Program-made: the position numbers and the translations under genes
Assembly (NCBI RefSeq): GCF_024741135.1
Contig: NZ_JANSUY010000025.1
Coordinates: forward strand, 48,644-112,643
DNA from: Aquiflexum gelatinilyticum
GTDB taxonomy: Bacteria; Bacteroidota; Bacteroidia; Cytophagales; Cyclobacteriaceae
DNA: 64,000 nt
Reading direction: 5' to 3'
Notes under the pieces: model-generated
What the model saw: the letters and a program-made list of their open reading frames with translations, nothing else
Databases searched by the model: none
Told to the model about the DNA's origin: nothing
Part shown: piece after piece, positions 56,689 to 64,000 of the stretch
Layout: every line of letters begins with the position of its first letter
How positions within the stretch are numbered: position 1 is the first letter of the stretch

Positions 56689-59600
56689 ATGAAAAATAAG
56701 ATCGTATTCTTAGTCTTATCAATCTTCTTTTTGCAGCTCCCATTGCTGTCTTTAGCACAGTTCAATGGGGATAAATTCGGTAAAAACCGAATCCAACACA
56801 AAAATATTGAATGGTATTACTACAGCTCCAACAACTTCGAAGTTTATTATTATGACGGGGGGATGAACAATGCCAAAATGGCCATTGATTACCTTGAGAG
56901 TGAATTCGAACGACTTACCCAATTGATAGGCTATGTGGCCTACACGAAACCGAAAATTTTCATTTACAATTCTCCTGAGGAAATCCTCCAAAGCAACGTC
57001 GACCTGAATAAAGATGAATTTACCATCGACGGACAGACCTTTTTCAGCAAACTGATCGGAGAAGTGGCTTTTCCGGGAACTTGGGAAAGTTTCAAACGGG
57101 AATTGATCTACACTACTTCCAAAGTGATTATTGAAGAAATGCTTTATGGGTCTACCATTGCGGATGCATTTCAATCTAACCTGATCAACAGCTTTCCGGA
57201 ATGGTACATAGACGGAGTAGCCATGTATCTCGCCCATGGATGGAGTATGGAAATGGACGACTTTGTCAGGCACTATTTCAAAGAAGAAAAAAATACCAAA
57301 CTCCATAAGTTAAAAAGTAGGGAGGCTGGACTTGTCGGACAGTCTATTTGGAATTTTATTGTTGAGAAATATGGAAGGCGTTACATATCTAGTATCCTTA
57401 ACCTTTCAAGGATCAACCGAAATGAAGAAAACAGTATTGCCAATACGATCGGACTTAACTACAGAGTATTTCAGGATCAGTGGAAGCAGTTTTATGTCGG
57501 TACCAACCAGCAGGTTTTCAATACTTTCAAAGATATCAATACTGTCAACGAAATAGCTGAGACTTCAGAATCCTACCTTGGCATCATCAATGACATCAAA
57601 TTTAGTCCGGACGCCAAGCATCTTGCTTATGTAATCAACAGTGGAGGCAAATACAAAGTGCAGGTAAGGAATCTCGCCGACGGTAGGGAAATGACCGTTT
57701 TTTCCGGTGGGGCTGTTTCTGTGGATCAGCCAATAAACCTCACAGTTCCGGTTATCGCCTGGAAAGACACTCTTAATTTAGCCATTGCCACTTTCAAAAG
57801 AGGAACGACGACTCTAAGGTCAAGGGCCATTGACGGTTCAAGTCAAGACAAGATATTTTTAAGGAATATTACACAGGTTCTTAGCTTGGATTTCAATTCC
57901 ACAGGAAAGAATATGGTACTTTCCTCCATCGCCAATGGAAAAACAGATGTTTATTCTCTCAATGTCAGGGGAGTAGGAAAAAGAATCACAAATGATGTTT
58001 TTGACAACATCACCCCAATGTTTTTGAATGATTCCACCATTATCTATTCTTCCAACTTTGTGCAACTCCCTGATTCGGCGCTAACAAAAACACCGGATGT
58101 CAAAATCCTTCCTGATTACTTCAACCTGTTTCAAGTTGATCTTTGGGATTCCTTGAAAATCACCAAACTTACCAACCTCAACAACAAAAATATCAAGCCC
58201 CGTGTCCTTAACGGAAACAATATTCTTTTCCTAAGTGACCAGAGCGGGATCAATAACATGATGCGACTGACGGTGTCAAATGGAATTTCAAGTCAGATGA
58301 CTGCTTTCAATAAGAGTCTCGAAGCATTTGATTATTCTTCCAAAATAAATAAGGTTGCTTATTCCTATAGGGATGGAAACCAAAGCAGGTTGGTCATTGA
58401 AAGCTATTCCAACGTCGACCAGTTTACGCCAAGTACGCCAAGAATCCAGCTTTCTCAGGCCAAGACCCTCTCCGAGAGGATTTCATCAAGGAGATCAGAA
58501 ATCGACGGGGCAGGTAAGAAGCCGACAGTAGAACTTACCCGTCGTGCCGAGCAACCCACAGTGAAGAGGGATACAGTTTTGAATGTCAGGTTGGAAGACT
58601 TGATGCTCACCACACCTCCTGTCAACGATCCAAAACCGCAGCAAGCAGCCAAGGATTCTGTCCCTGCGCCTAAGAGTCTCACAGGAAGTATCAACACAGA
58701 CAGACTGAGATTTGAAAGAAAAGGTGGAATAGATACAGAGAATTATGCTTTTGACACGGTTCCCAAACCTGCCTCAGCACAGCAGTCACCAACTCTTGGA
58801 CAATCCTCTGGAAGAGGTAACATGTTGGAAAATTTCAGGAGGCAAAGTCTTCAGAAGAGAATTACTGGTCCTGCCAGGATGACACCCCAATTCATCACTT
58901 CCAATCTGAGTACAGATTGGGTAGTCGATCCATTACGGGGATTTGGATTGGCCTTATCGGGTAGGATGACTGACATTCTCGATAACCATAATTTCAAAGG
59001 AGGCATCATGTTTCCTTTGGATTTCAGGTCCGGAAGCGACGTATTCTTCGAATACGAATACCTAAAACAGCGGATTGATTTTTCACTGAGGTATGATAGG
59101 AGGTCAATTCAGATTGAGGAGTTTGACCGGATTGTATTCCAAAAATATGTTTTGAATAAAATAGAGTTTGGATTTTCCTACCCATTCAATGTTCACTCAA
59201 GGGTGACGGCAGCGCCTTTGATTGCCAAAACCCAATACTTCAACCTCAATTCCGACTCCATCATCCGTGGCCAGGACCCTGACCAAAACAGGTTTGATGT
59301 TACTTATGCAGGCGGAAGGTTTGAATTTGTCTATGATAAAACACAGCAGTTGGGATTATATACCCAAAGAGGAGCCAAAGCAAAGATGGGAGTTGTTCAT
59401 TATCAGGGATTGAACAATGCTTCCAGGTCTTTCTCCAATTTCTATCTTGATTTCAGGAATTACCAAGTCATTCATAAAAACCTCATTTTGGCAACAAGAT
59501 TGTTTGGGGGCTCCTTTTTTGGAAAAAATCCACAAAATTATCTTGTCGGTGGAATGGACAATTGGCTCTTCAACGAGTTTTACCAGCCGCCGTCCAATAG

Positions 59601-60072
59601 ACCTGAGCAATCTCCCGTCAGAAATCCTGGGGGAGTGGAAAATTCAAATATCCTCTTTGCGGATTTTGTAGACCTCAGGGGTTACTTGTTTGATGAAATT
59701 AGAGGCCGAAATGTCGTTACATTTACTACAGAATTGAGGATTCCTTTGTTTTCATACCTGTCAAGGGGAAATATCACTTCTAATTTTGTAAAGAACTTCC
59801 AGATGGTTGCTTTCTATGATGTAGGATCGGCATGGAATGATGCTGCACCTTGGGAAAGGGTCAATGACCAAAATACGGAGATCATCACCACACCGGGTTC
59901 GCCCTTTGTCATTACGCTGAACAACTTTAACAATCCTTGGCTCCAAAGCTATGGTGCGGGCCTCAGGACCGTCCTGCTCAATTATTACTTTAAGTTTGAT
60001 GTAGCTAGACCCATCAGAAATTACCAAACCGATGAGTTGAAATTTTACGTTACCTTGGGCTACAATTTCTAA
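56689..60072 (+). CDS. Large exported protein: peptidase-MA-like, TolB-like propeller and outer-membrane barrel
   Basis: This 1127-residue exported protein starts with a signal peptide (IVFLVLSIFFLQLPLLSLAQ). The N-terminal part (about 25-280) has the shape of a peptidase_MA-like domain, but the expected HExxH is missing (SKVIIEEMLYG). Next come propeller-like blades (about 290-600: DIKFSPDAKHLAYVINSGGK, SLDFNSTGKNMVLSSIANGK), a low-complexity linker (about 610-730), and a C-terminal barrel-like region ending FYVTLGYNF (terminal Phe). An outer-membrane location is inferred. Its function is unknown. Confidence 0.85.
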   Translation: MKNKIVFLVLSIFFLQLPLLSLAQFNGDKFGKNRIQHKNIEWYYYSSNNFEVYYYDGGMNNAKMAIDYLESEFERLTQLIGYVAYTKPKIFIYNSPEEILQSNVDLNKDEFTIDGQTFFSKLIGEVAFPGTWESFKRELIYTTSKVIIEEMLYGSTIADAFQSNLINSFPEWYIDGVAMYLAHGWSMEMDDFVRHYFKEEKNTKLHKLKSREAGLVGQSIWNFIVEKYGRRYISSILNLSRINRNEENSIANTIGLNYRVFQDQWKQFYVGTNQQVFNTFKDINTVNEIAETSESYLGIINDIKFSPDAKHLAYVINSGGKYKVQVRNLADGREMTVFSGGAVSVDQPINLTVPVIAWKDTLNLAIATFKRGTTTLRSRAIDGSSQDKIFLRNITQVLSLDFNSTGKNMVLSSIANGKTDVYSLNVRGVGKRITNDVFDNITPMFLNDSTIIYSSNFVQLPDSALTKTPDVKILPDYFNLFQVDLWDSLKITKLTNLNNKNIKPRVLNGNNILFLSDQSGINNMMRLTVSNGISSQMTAFNKSLEAFDYSSKINKVAYSYRDGNQSRLVIESYSNVDQFTPSTPRIQLSQAKTLSERISSRRSEIDGAGKKPTVELTRRAEQPTVKRDTVLNVRLEDLMLTTPPVNDPKPQQAAKDSVPAPKSLTGSINTDRLRFERKGGIDTENYAFDTVPKPASAQQSPTLGQSSGRGNMLENFRRQSLQKRITGPARMTPQFITSNLSTDWVVDPLRGFGLALSGRMTDILDNHNFKGGIMFPLDFRSGSDVFFEYEYLKQRIDFSLRYDRRSIQIEEFDRIVFQKYVLNKIEFGFSYPFNVHSRVTAAPLIAKTQYFNLNSDSIIRGQDPDQNRFDVTYAGGRFEFVYDKTQQLGLYTQRGAKAKMGVVHYQGLNNASRSFSNFYLDFRNYQVIHKNLILATRLFGGSFFGKNPQNYLVGGMDNWLFNEFYQPPSNRPEQSPVRNPGGVENSNILFADFVDLRGYLFDEIRGRNVVTFTTELRIPLFSYLSRGNITSNFVKNFQMVAFYDVGSAWNDAAPWERVNDQNTEIITTPGSPFVITLNNFNNPWLQSYGAGLRTVLLNYYFKFDVARPIRNYQTDELKFYVTLGYNF

Positions 60073-60088
60073 TCACAAGAAAAATTTT

Positions 60089-60967
60089 ATGATAAAGTCA
60101 ATGACAGGCTATGGTTTGGCCGGTTTTGAAGATGACAGTTATGTAGTCAGTGTCGAGGTAAAAACCCTCAATTCAAAATTTTTGGACCTTTCGATCCGGT
60201 CCCCAAAGCAATTTTCGGACAAGGAACTAGAAATCCGAAACTTGGTAAGTGCGGTTCTTGAAAGAGGTAAGGTGAATCTAAACCTTGATTTTTCTTACAA
60301 ATCTGCAGCCGAAATGCCGGTTGCGGTAAATGAGGATTTGTTTTTAGCCTATTATAAAACCTATCAAAATCTTGCTGAAAAGACTCAGACGAGTTCCCCA
60401 GACTTATTCAAATTGGCCTTACAATCCCCTCAGGTGCTCAATTCCAATGTGGAAAAGAAAACGGACACAGATGAATGGGAAATTGTAAAGAAGACTATTG
60501 AAAAAGCCCTGAGGCATTGCGATGCTTTCAGAAAAGATGAAGGCAATACCTTAGAAAGTAAATTTTTGGAAAACCTAGCTGTCATCAGGGAAGGTTTGGA
60601 TACAGTCAAAACCCAAGATCCGGAGAGAAAAAGCAGGATCAGGGAAAGAATCAAGGGTAATTTCAGGGATTGGATGGAGGAGAATAGCTTTGACCACAAC
60701 AGGCTGGAACAGGAACTGATTTATTATTTTGAGAAAATTGATATCACCGAAGAAATCGTCAGGTTGGAATCTCATCTCGATTATTTTGAAAAGAACCTTA
60801 GAGCAGGAGACAGTCAAGGCAAAAAGCTGGGATTCATCAGTCAGGAATTAGGAAGGGAGATCAACACCATCGGATCCAAAGCCAATGATGCCATGATCCA
60901 AAGAAGTGTGGTGGTGATGAAAGATGAGCTTGAAAAAATAAAAGAGCAGAGTCTGAATATATTGTAA
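60089..60967 (+). CDS. yicC: YicC-family endoribonuclease-like protein
   Basis: At 292 aa, the N-terminal KSMTGYGLAGFEDDSYVVSV with NSKFLDLSIRSPKQFSDKE is the family hallmark, and the C-terminal half ends HLDYFEKNLRAGDSQGKKLG, FISQELGREINTIGSKANDA. E. coli YicC is implicated in RNA turnover of the regulatory RNA RyhB. Start ATG at 60089, 17 bp after the preceding gene, so possibly co-transcribed. Confidence 0.95.
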   Translation: MIKSMTGYGLAGFEDDSYVVSVEVKTLNSKFLDLSIRSPKQFSDKELEIRNLVSAVLERGKVNLNLDFSYKSAAEMPVAVNEDLFLAYYKTYQNLAEKTQTSSPDLFKLALQSPQVLNSNVEKKTDTDEWEIVKKTIEKALRHCDAFRKDEGNTLESKFLENLAVIREGLDTVKTQDPERKSRIRERIKGNFRDWMEENSFDHNRLEQELIYYFEKIDITEEIVRLESHLDYFEKNLRAGDSQGKKLGFISQELGREINTIGSKANDAMIQRSVVVMKDELEKIKEQSLNIL

Positions 60968-61198
60968 AAGAGTGCCAAACTTCCTTACTAAGTGAAGAAT
61001 TGTTAAGGCGCTAGGTGTAGATTTCCTGCCATGCATTCTGCCTGCTCGCAAAATAGCCTTATCAAAGCGATTATTTACGCACACCCTTACCTTTTTATTT
61101 TTTGAATTTGTCGTTCAATTGATCTTGAACTATCTTTCGTTTGAGCGTTTGGTTGGAGCTATGCCCTGTATGATGCTGACAGCAACCTTTATGAAAAA

Positions 61199-61266
61199 GA
61201 GGACTGAGCGTTAATAAATGATCCCTTTGGGTCATTTTAGCGAAGGGCCGGGCTGTAGGGTGGGAT
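61199..61266 (+). repeat. 68-bp Rhs-associated direct repeat, copy 1
   Basis: Matches 58 of 68 bases with 62693-62760. It contains the hairpin AAATGATCC-CTTT-GGGTCATTT at 61216-61237. The frame here is broken by stops, so it is not coding. Upstream (60968-61198) is about 230 bp without a gene, but the stretch reading WSYALYDADSNLYEKED just before the repeat looks like Rhs debris. Confidence 0.8.
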
Positions 61267-61336
61267 CCTTAGCAAAAAAGCCCGAAACGAGCATGAAGAA
61301 CTGAAAACCCGTATCTTCGTACCACAGGATGGGTTT

Positions 61337-62272
61337 ATGAGGACCTTTCTTGTGAATGAAACATCAGAAAACGTCTGGTTTGATCAGTTCAGGATAGAGA
61401 CTACCACTCCGGTCATCCTCCAGGAGACGCACTATGATCCTTGGGGCGTAGAGCTGCAGGGACTGGGATATCAGCAGGCAGGGATCAAGGCGAATAAGTA
61501 CTTGTATAACGGCAAGGAATTCAATGACCACCTTGGTATCAATCTCTCCGACTATGGGGCGAGGATGTACGATGCGAGTATAGGAAGGTGGTTTGTGGTG
61601 GATGCATTAGCAGATGAACCCGAGCAGGTAGATAAGTCACCCTATGCATACGCATGGAATAATCCAATAAACATTACTGATCCCGATGGTAATTGTCCAT
61701 GGTGTTTAGGCGGGATTATCGGAGCAGCAGTAGAATATGGAAGTCAAGTAGGTGCAAATATTTATGAAAGTGGCTTTTCAGCAGATGCATTTACTAAAAA
61801 CATAGACATCGTAGATATAGGTGTAGCTGCATTGGAGGGTGCAGCCACTGGAGGGTTTAGTGCAGTTAGAAGGACGGCAGCAAAAGCCACACTAACTGTA
61901 AGTGCAGAAATAGTTAAAAATGCTGTGGATGTTAAAACAGATGGAGAAGGAGGTGTCAGTAAAAAGGTAAACTCGGTAGAAAAAACTGCAATCGATACAG
62001 TTATCGGTCTAACACTGAATGCTGCCGGTGGATCTGGTATATTAAAGAATGGGGAAATTTTAAAAGAAACAACCGCGGCTGAAGCTGTTAAAGCGGCTCG
62101 ACAATCTGGCCAAGTTGTTACAAGAGAGGGAAGACAGGCTCTTGAAACGCAGGCTAATGCAACACTGGCTAATGTTAGAGCAGTAAATAGTCAAACTCAA
62201 ACAGCAGTCGCTCGGACTGCAACTGGAGGCGTTTCCGAGAGATTAAAAGATACTCATAACCGACAGTATTAG
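61337..62272 (+). CDS. Truncated Rhs repeat-associated core with variable C-terminal tip
   Basis: The ATG at 61337 is nominal; the Rhs-like frame is open from 61259 (after a TAG at the repeat end) with sequence such as ARNEHEELKTRIFVPQDGFM, so the real 5' part of a large Rhs gene is missing. The core signature is clear: NKYLYNGKEFNDHLGINLSD, YGARMYDASIGRWFVVDALA, KSPYAYAWNNPINITDPDGN. The variable tip after about residue 120 is Ala/Thr-rich (GAALEGAATGG-like) and not a recognised toxin. It is either an orphan tip or a pseudogene. Confidence 0.75.
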   Translation: MRTFLVNETSENVWFDQFRIETTTPVILQETHYDPWGVELQGLGYQQAGIKANKYLYNGKEFNDHLGINLSDYGARMYDASIGRWFVVDALADEPEQVDKSPYAYAWNNPINITDPDGNCPWCLGGIIGAAVEYGSQVGANIYESGFSADAFTKNIDIVDIGVAALEGAATGGFSAVRRTAAKATLTVSAEIVKNAVDVKTDGEGGVSKKVNSVEKTAIDTVIGLTLNAAGGSGILKNGEILKETTAAEAVKAARQSGQVVTREGRQALETQANATLANVRAVNSQTQTAVARTATGGVSERLKDTHNRQY

Positions 62273-62638
62273 ATGAAATTGATCGAAAAGATAAAAAAGC
62301 TAAAGTTAGCTCGGCTGGCTTTCCTTTTATTAATTGTCTACTTTTTAAAGGGTGCTTTTTTAAGCTTTTATAATAATTCCAAATTGGGCAGGTATGGAGT
62401 TCCGGGTTATGCTATAATTTCACCTGAAAAGTATGTTGGTGCAAGGAGACATGGGCCAGGCAAATATTATTTCACATTTGAACTCAATGGCACTTCGTAT
62501 CGTGGAGTTGCAGAAAAGGAGGCAGATGTATTTGTTGGAGATACTATAAAAATCTTTTATTTGCCAGATGATCCAAGCGTGAATTGTAGTTATCAATATG
62601 CAAAAGGAATTTTTTTTCAGCAATTGATTGAAGATTAG
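62273..62638 (+). CDS. Small membrane protein, putative immunity partner of the Rhs tip
   Basis: ATG directly follows the stop of the Rhs tip (no spacing), as is common for toxin and immunity pairs. The 121-residue protein has one membrane helix (residues about 14-33, LARLAFLLLIVYFLKGAFLS), then a soluble domain with YYFTFELNGTSYRGVAEKE and VGDTIKIFYLPDDPSVN, DUF3592-like in style. The immunity role is inferred from position only. Confidence 0.6.
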   Translation: MKLIEKIKKLKLARLAFLLLIVYFLKGAFLSFYNNSKLGRYGVPGYAIISPEKYVGARRHGPGKYYFTFELNGTSYRGVAEKEADVFVGDTIKIFYLPDDPSVNCSYQYAKGIFFQQLIED

Positions 62639-62791
62639 CGGAGCCTCGGCTACCAGCAGGGTGGGCTGAGGGTGAATAAGTGGCTGTATAATGAGGACCG
62701 AGCGTTAAAAAATGATCCCTTTGGATCATTTTTGCGAGGGGCCAGGTTGCAGGGCTGGATTCAACGACCACCTCGGCCCTTCTGGGCGTAG
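62639..62791 (+). pseudogene. Rhs core remnant in frame after the putative immunity gene
   Basis: Fifty codons to a TAG read SLGYQQGGLRVNKWLYN, close to LGYQQAGIKANKYLYNG of the upstream Rhs tip, then run into the second 68-bp repeat (EDRALKNDPFGSFLRGARL). No start codon is available, so it is a decayed core piece from tandem Rhs tip displacement. From 62792 to 62992 no gene is seen. Confidence 0.7.
62693..62760 (+). repeat. 68-bp Rhs-associated direct repeat, copy 2
   Basis: The hairpin AATGATCC-CTTT-GGATCATT at 62707-62733 is perfect here, flanked by A and T runs. In copy 1 one pair is a G-T wobble. Confidence 0.8.
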
Positions 62792-62805
62792 AAAAGCATG
62801 TCTCT

Positions 62806-62834
62806 AGGTGTAGTTTGTAACTACACCTTTTTAT
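62806..62834 (+). terminator. Strong rho-independent terminator after Rhs debris
   Basis: AGGTGTAGTT pairs with AACTACACCT (10 bp) around TGT and is followed by TTTTTATTT. It may close the transcript of the Rhs tip and immunity genes. Confidence 0.85.
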
Positions 62835-62992
62835 TTAGTAGGATTTGCAATTCATTCTATCAAGAATTACCTTTTTTTGGGTGTTTGGTTGAATCCAATT
62901 GCATCCCGACAATTGTAGTGGAGGGAAGGATAAAAGTAAAGGACCAGGTGTTTGGAAATGATCCCAGAATTTCGAAGCGTTTTATTTATTTT

Positions 62993-63328
62993 TTATACAT
63001 CCAGTTCCAAGCTATCAATCATATCTTTGAGTTCATTTGGTTTTAGGTCGGATTTTTCACCTTTGTCATAAATGGTAAGCAGATAAACCGTTTCGGTATC
63101 AATGTATAGATAAGTGATAACCCTTGCCCCTCCGCTTTTACCTTTACCTTTGCTACCGATGGACAAACGAATTTTATAGCAGTTGTTACCAATGGAAGTG
63201 CCGGCTTCGGGATTAGCAGTAATTTTTGCAATCAGTTCAGCAAACTCATTTTTGAGTGACGGAAACTTTTTAGCCAATCGTTTGAGTTCCTTCTCAAAGC
63301 GATGGGTAGGAAAAATACTATAACTCAT
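62993..63328 (-). CDS. RelE/ParE-family toxin
   Basis: This 111-residue protein has the RelE/ParE pattern: YSIFPTHRFEKELKRLAKKF, NCYKIRLSIGSKGKGKSGGAR, VITYLYIDTETVYLLTIYDK and KDMIDSLELDV. Such toxins are mRNA interferases or gyrase poisons. It is encoded after its antitoxin with an 11-bp overlap, so it is co-translated. The target cannot be decided. Confidence 0.9.
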   Translation of the reverse strand: MSYSIFPTHRFEKELKRLAKKFPSLKNEFAELIAKITANPEAGTSIGNNCYKIRLSIGSKGKGKSGGARVITYLYIDTETVYLLTIYDKGEKSDLKPNELKDMIDSLELDV

Positions 63329-63527
63329 TGAGTAAATCTTGAGCCGTTTTTAGTTTTAGTTTACCTTGTTTGTGTAGGCGTACTTCGTAAGCAGCTTCAT
63401 TTAAATCTTCCCACAAATCCACCGTAGCCTCACTCATAGGCTTTGCTTTTTTTACAAAAGAAAGGCTTTTTAAAACTTTCATTGCGAAAGATGCTTCATT
63501 ATCAGGTATATCTATTAATACTTTCAT
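63318..63527 (-). CDS. Antitoxin partner of the RelE/ParE toxin
   Basis: A 69-residue acidic-start protein (MKVLIDIPDNEASFAMKVLK), with a C-terminal helix-rich tail GKLKLKTAQDLLNEL. It precedes the toxin gene with an 11-bp overlap, the usual order. It lacks an obvious ribbon-helix-helix DNA-binding signature, so autoregulation is not evident. Upstream promoter at 63598-63626. Confidence 0.8.
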   Translation of the reverse strand: MKVLIDIPDNEASFAMKVLKSLSFVKKAKPMSEATVDLWEDLNEAAYEVRLHKQGKLKLKTAQDLLNEL

Positions 63528-63597
63528 GGTCTTTGGTATTCAAACGGTTATACTTATTGCATTGTTAAAAGCTCATTTTACGGGAACCTTAATACTG

Positions 63598-63626
63598 TAA
63601 AGTTACGAAAAAGCCAAAATAGTCAA
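63598..63626 (-). promoter_or_regulatory. Candidate promoter of the toxin-antitoxin pair
   Basis: On the minus strand a TTG (plus CAA at 63624-63626) precedes, by 18 bp, TAACTTTA (plus 63598-63605), one mismatch from TAnnTTTG. Confidence 0.45.
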
Positions 63627-63767
63627 TATTTAAAAATCTAGTGTAAAAATAAAAGTAACTGTTAAGTTTCTTAAAGTTGGGAGTGGTTGATTATTTCCAT
63701 CTTAAGAAAGAAATTCAAAATGAATTGACTTTTCCACCTTCCCTGTTTTTGGCGGAAACTCCATTCC

Positions 63768-63929
63768 TTACTTTACCTTTTTGCTGCCAAAAACCAATGA
63801 CATCACATTTTCATTACCCCGAGCGGTGGTGCCTAGGGATCGGTGAGTAATAAAAATCTGAGAAGCACCTTGCCCGGGGCTAATAATATTTCGCTCCACC
63901 GCGGCGGACTGTTGGTCTAAGTTGGAAAC
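63768..63929 (-). pseudogene. Orphan coding-like fragment, no start
   Basis: A 53-codon open frame runs from just after a stop (plus TTA at 63930-63932) to a TAA at 63768-63770. It reads with protein-like composition, for example DQQSAAVERNIISPGQGAS and FITHRSLGTTARGNENVM. It lies in a GC-richer patch than its surroundings. It may be a remnant of a mobile-element or Rhs-related gene. No family was recognised. Confidence 0.3.
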
Positions 63930-64000
63930 TTATACTTCAAAAAGATTCTCTAATTGAACACCTGTGGGGAGGAGGTCGGCGGACCGGGCCGGCGGTGGGA

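Larger units (their letters stand above)
63528..64000. other. Gene-poor terminal stretch with composition shift
   Basis: Apart from the promoter and the coding-like fragment listed, I see no gene in these 473 bp. From about 63820 to the end, GC rises sharply (for example CGGCGGACCGGGCC near the end), unlike the AT-rich neighbourhood, suggesting foreign or degraded DNA. Confidence 0.4.

Noticed and set aside
62993..63527. Considered the RelE/ParE pair part of the Rhs module
   Set aside because: It is on the opposite strand, has its own promoter, and is separated from the Rhs debris by a strong terminator.

Overview
The window looks like a chromosomal segment of a Bacteroidota bacterium, most likely order Cytophagales near the Cyclobacteriaceae. 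This rests on the PorU/PorV type IX secretion genes, Bacteroidota-type promoters (TTG/TTTG, then TAnnTTTG), a DUF4494 protein, an HYC_CC_PP protein, few Shine-Dalgarno sites, and a moderate-to-low GC, AT-rich intergenic style. Genes are closely packed on both strands. No rRNA, CRISPR array, phage or intact insertion sequence was seen.

Layout. 1-3.3 kb: end of an unidentified gene, lepA, folD, tRNA-Leu(GAG). 3.3-6.3 kb: a DUF1295 membrane enzyme and two exported proteins. 6.3-9.5 kb (minus): rnhB and a GH63-like glucosidase. 9.7-11.7 kb (minus): a MurG-like glycosyltransferase coupled to an LpxH-like phosphoesterase. 11.9-14.6 kb (minus): an NtrY/NtrX-like two-component pair, divergent from an FKBP-type prolyl isomerase with palindromes between them. 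15.3-19.5 kb (minus): lpxH with a coupled exported protein, ftsH, rsfS. 19.5-24.3 kb: birA, ahcY, a lipoprotein, a dienoyl-CoA-reductase-like SDR and an exported protein. 24.3-26.8 kb: an SbtA-type bicarbonate transporter with a coupled small protein that may be a degenerate beta-carbonic anhydrase, divergent from a LysR regulator. 27-35.5 kb: a copper/heavy-metal efflux cluster (HYC_CC_PP, CusA, TolC, CusB) interrupted by a four-helix-bundle gene and bracketed by GATATTGG-type repeats. 35.5-49 kb: PAS protein, HD protein, DUF4494, patatin-like membrane protein, CPA2 antiporter, Mpo1-like protein, FAD oxidoreductase, NhaC, DEDD exonuclease, YigZ, sugar-isomerase cupin, GT2. 48.5-55.5 kb (minus): one apparent operon, MBL hydrolase - pssA - porU - porV - non-catalytic M16 homologue. 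55.6-61 kb: FAD oxidoreductase, a giant propeller/barrel protein, yicC. 61-64 kb: an accessory zone with a truncated Rhs tip, a putative immunity gene, Rhs debris with 68-bp repeats, a RelE/ParE toxin-antitoxin pair and a degraded coding fragment.

The most unusual feature is at about 31.49-32.13 kb. A four-helix-bundle gene of the 23S-rRNA intervening-sequence type sits inside the metal-efflux operon between complementary repeat arms, and the right arm lies in frame within the start of the TolC gene. This looks like an IVS-like element inserted in a protein-coding operon. Second-line interests are the SbtA/CA-like/LysR locus, the Rhs tip flanked by hairpin-bearing repeats, and the lone inactive M16 homologue in the porU-porV operon. 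All assignments come from reading the sequence; no database search was run.
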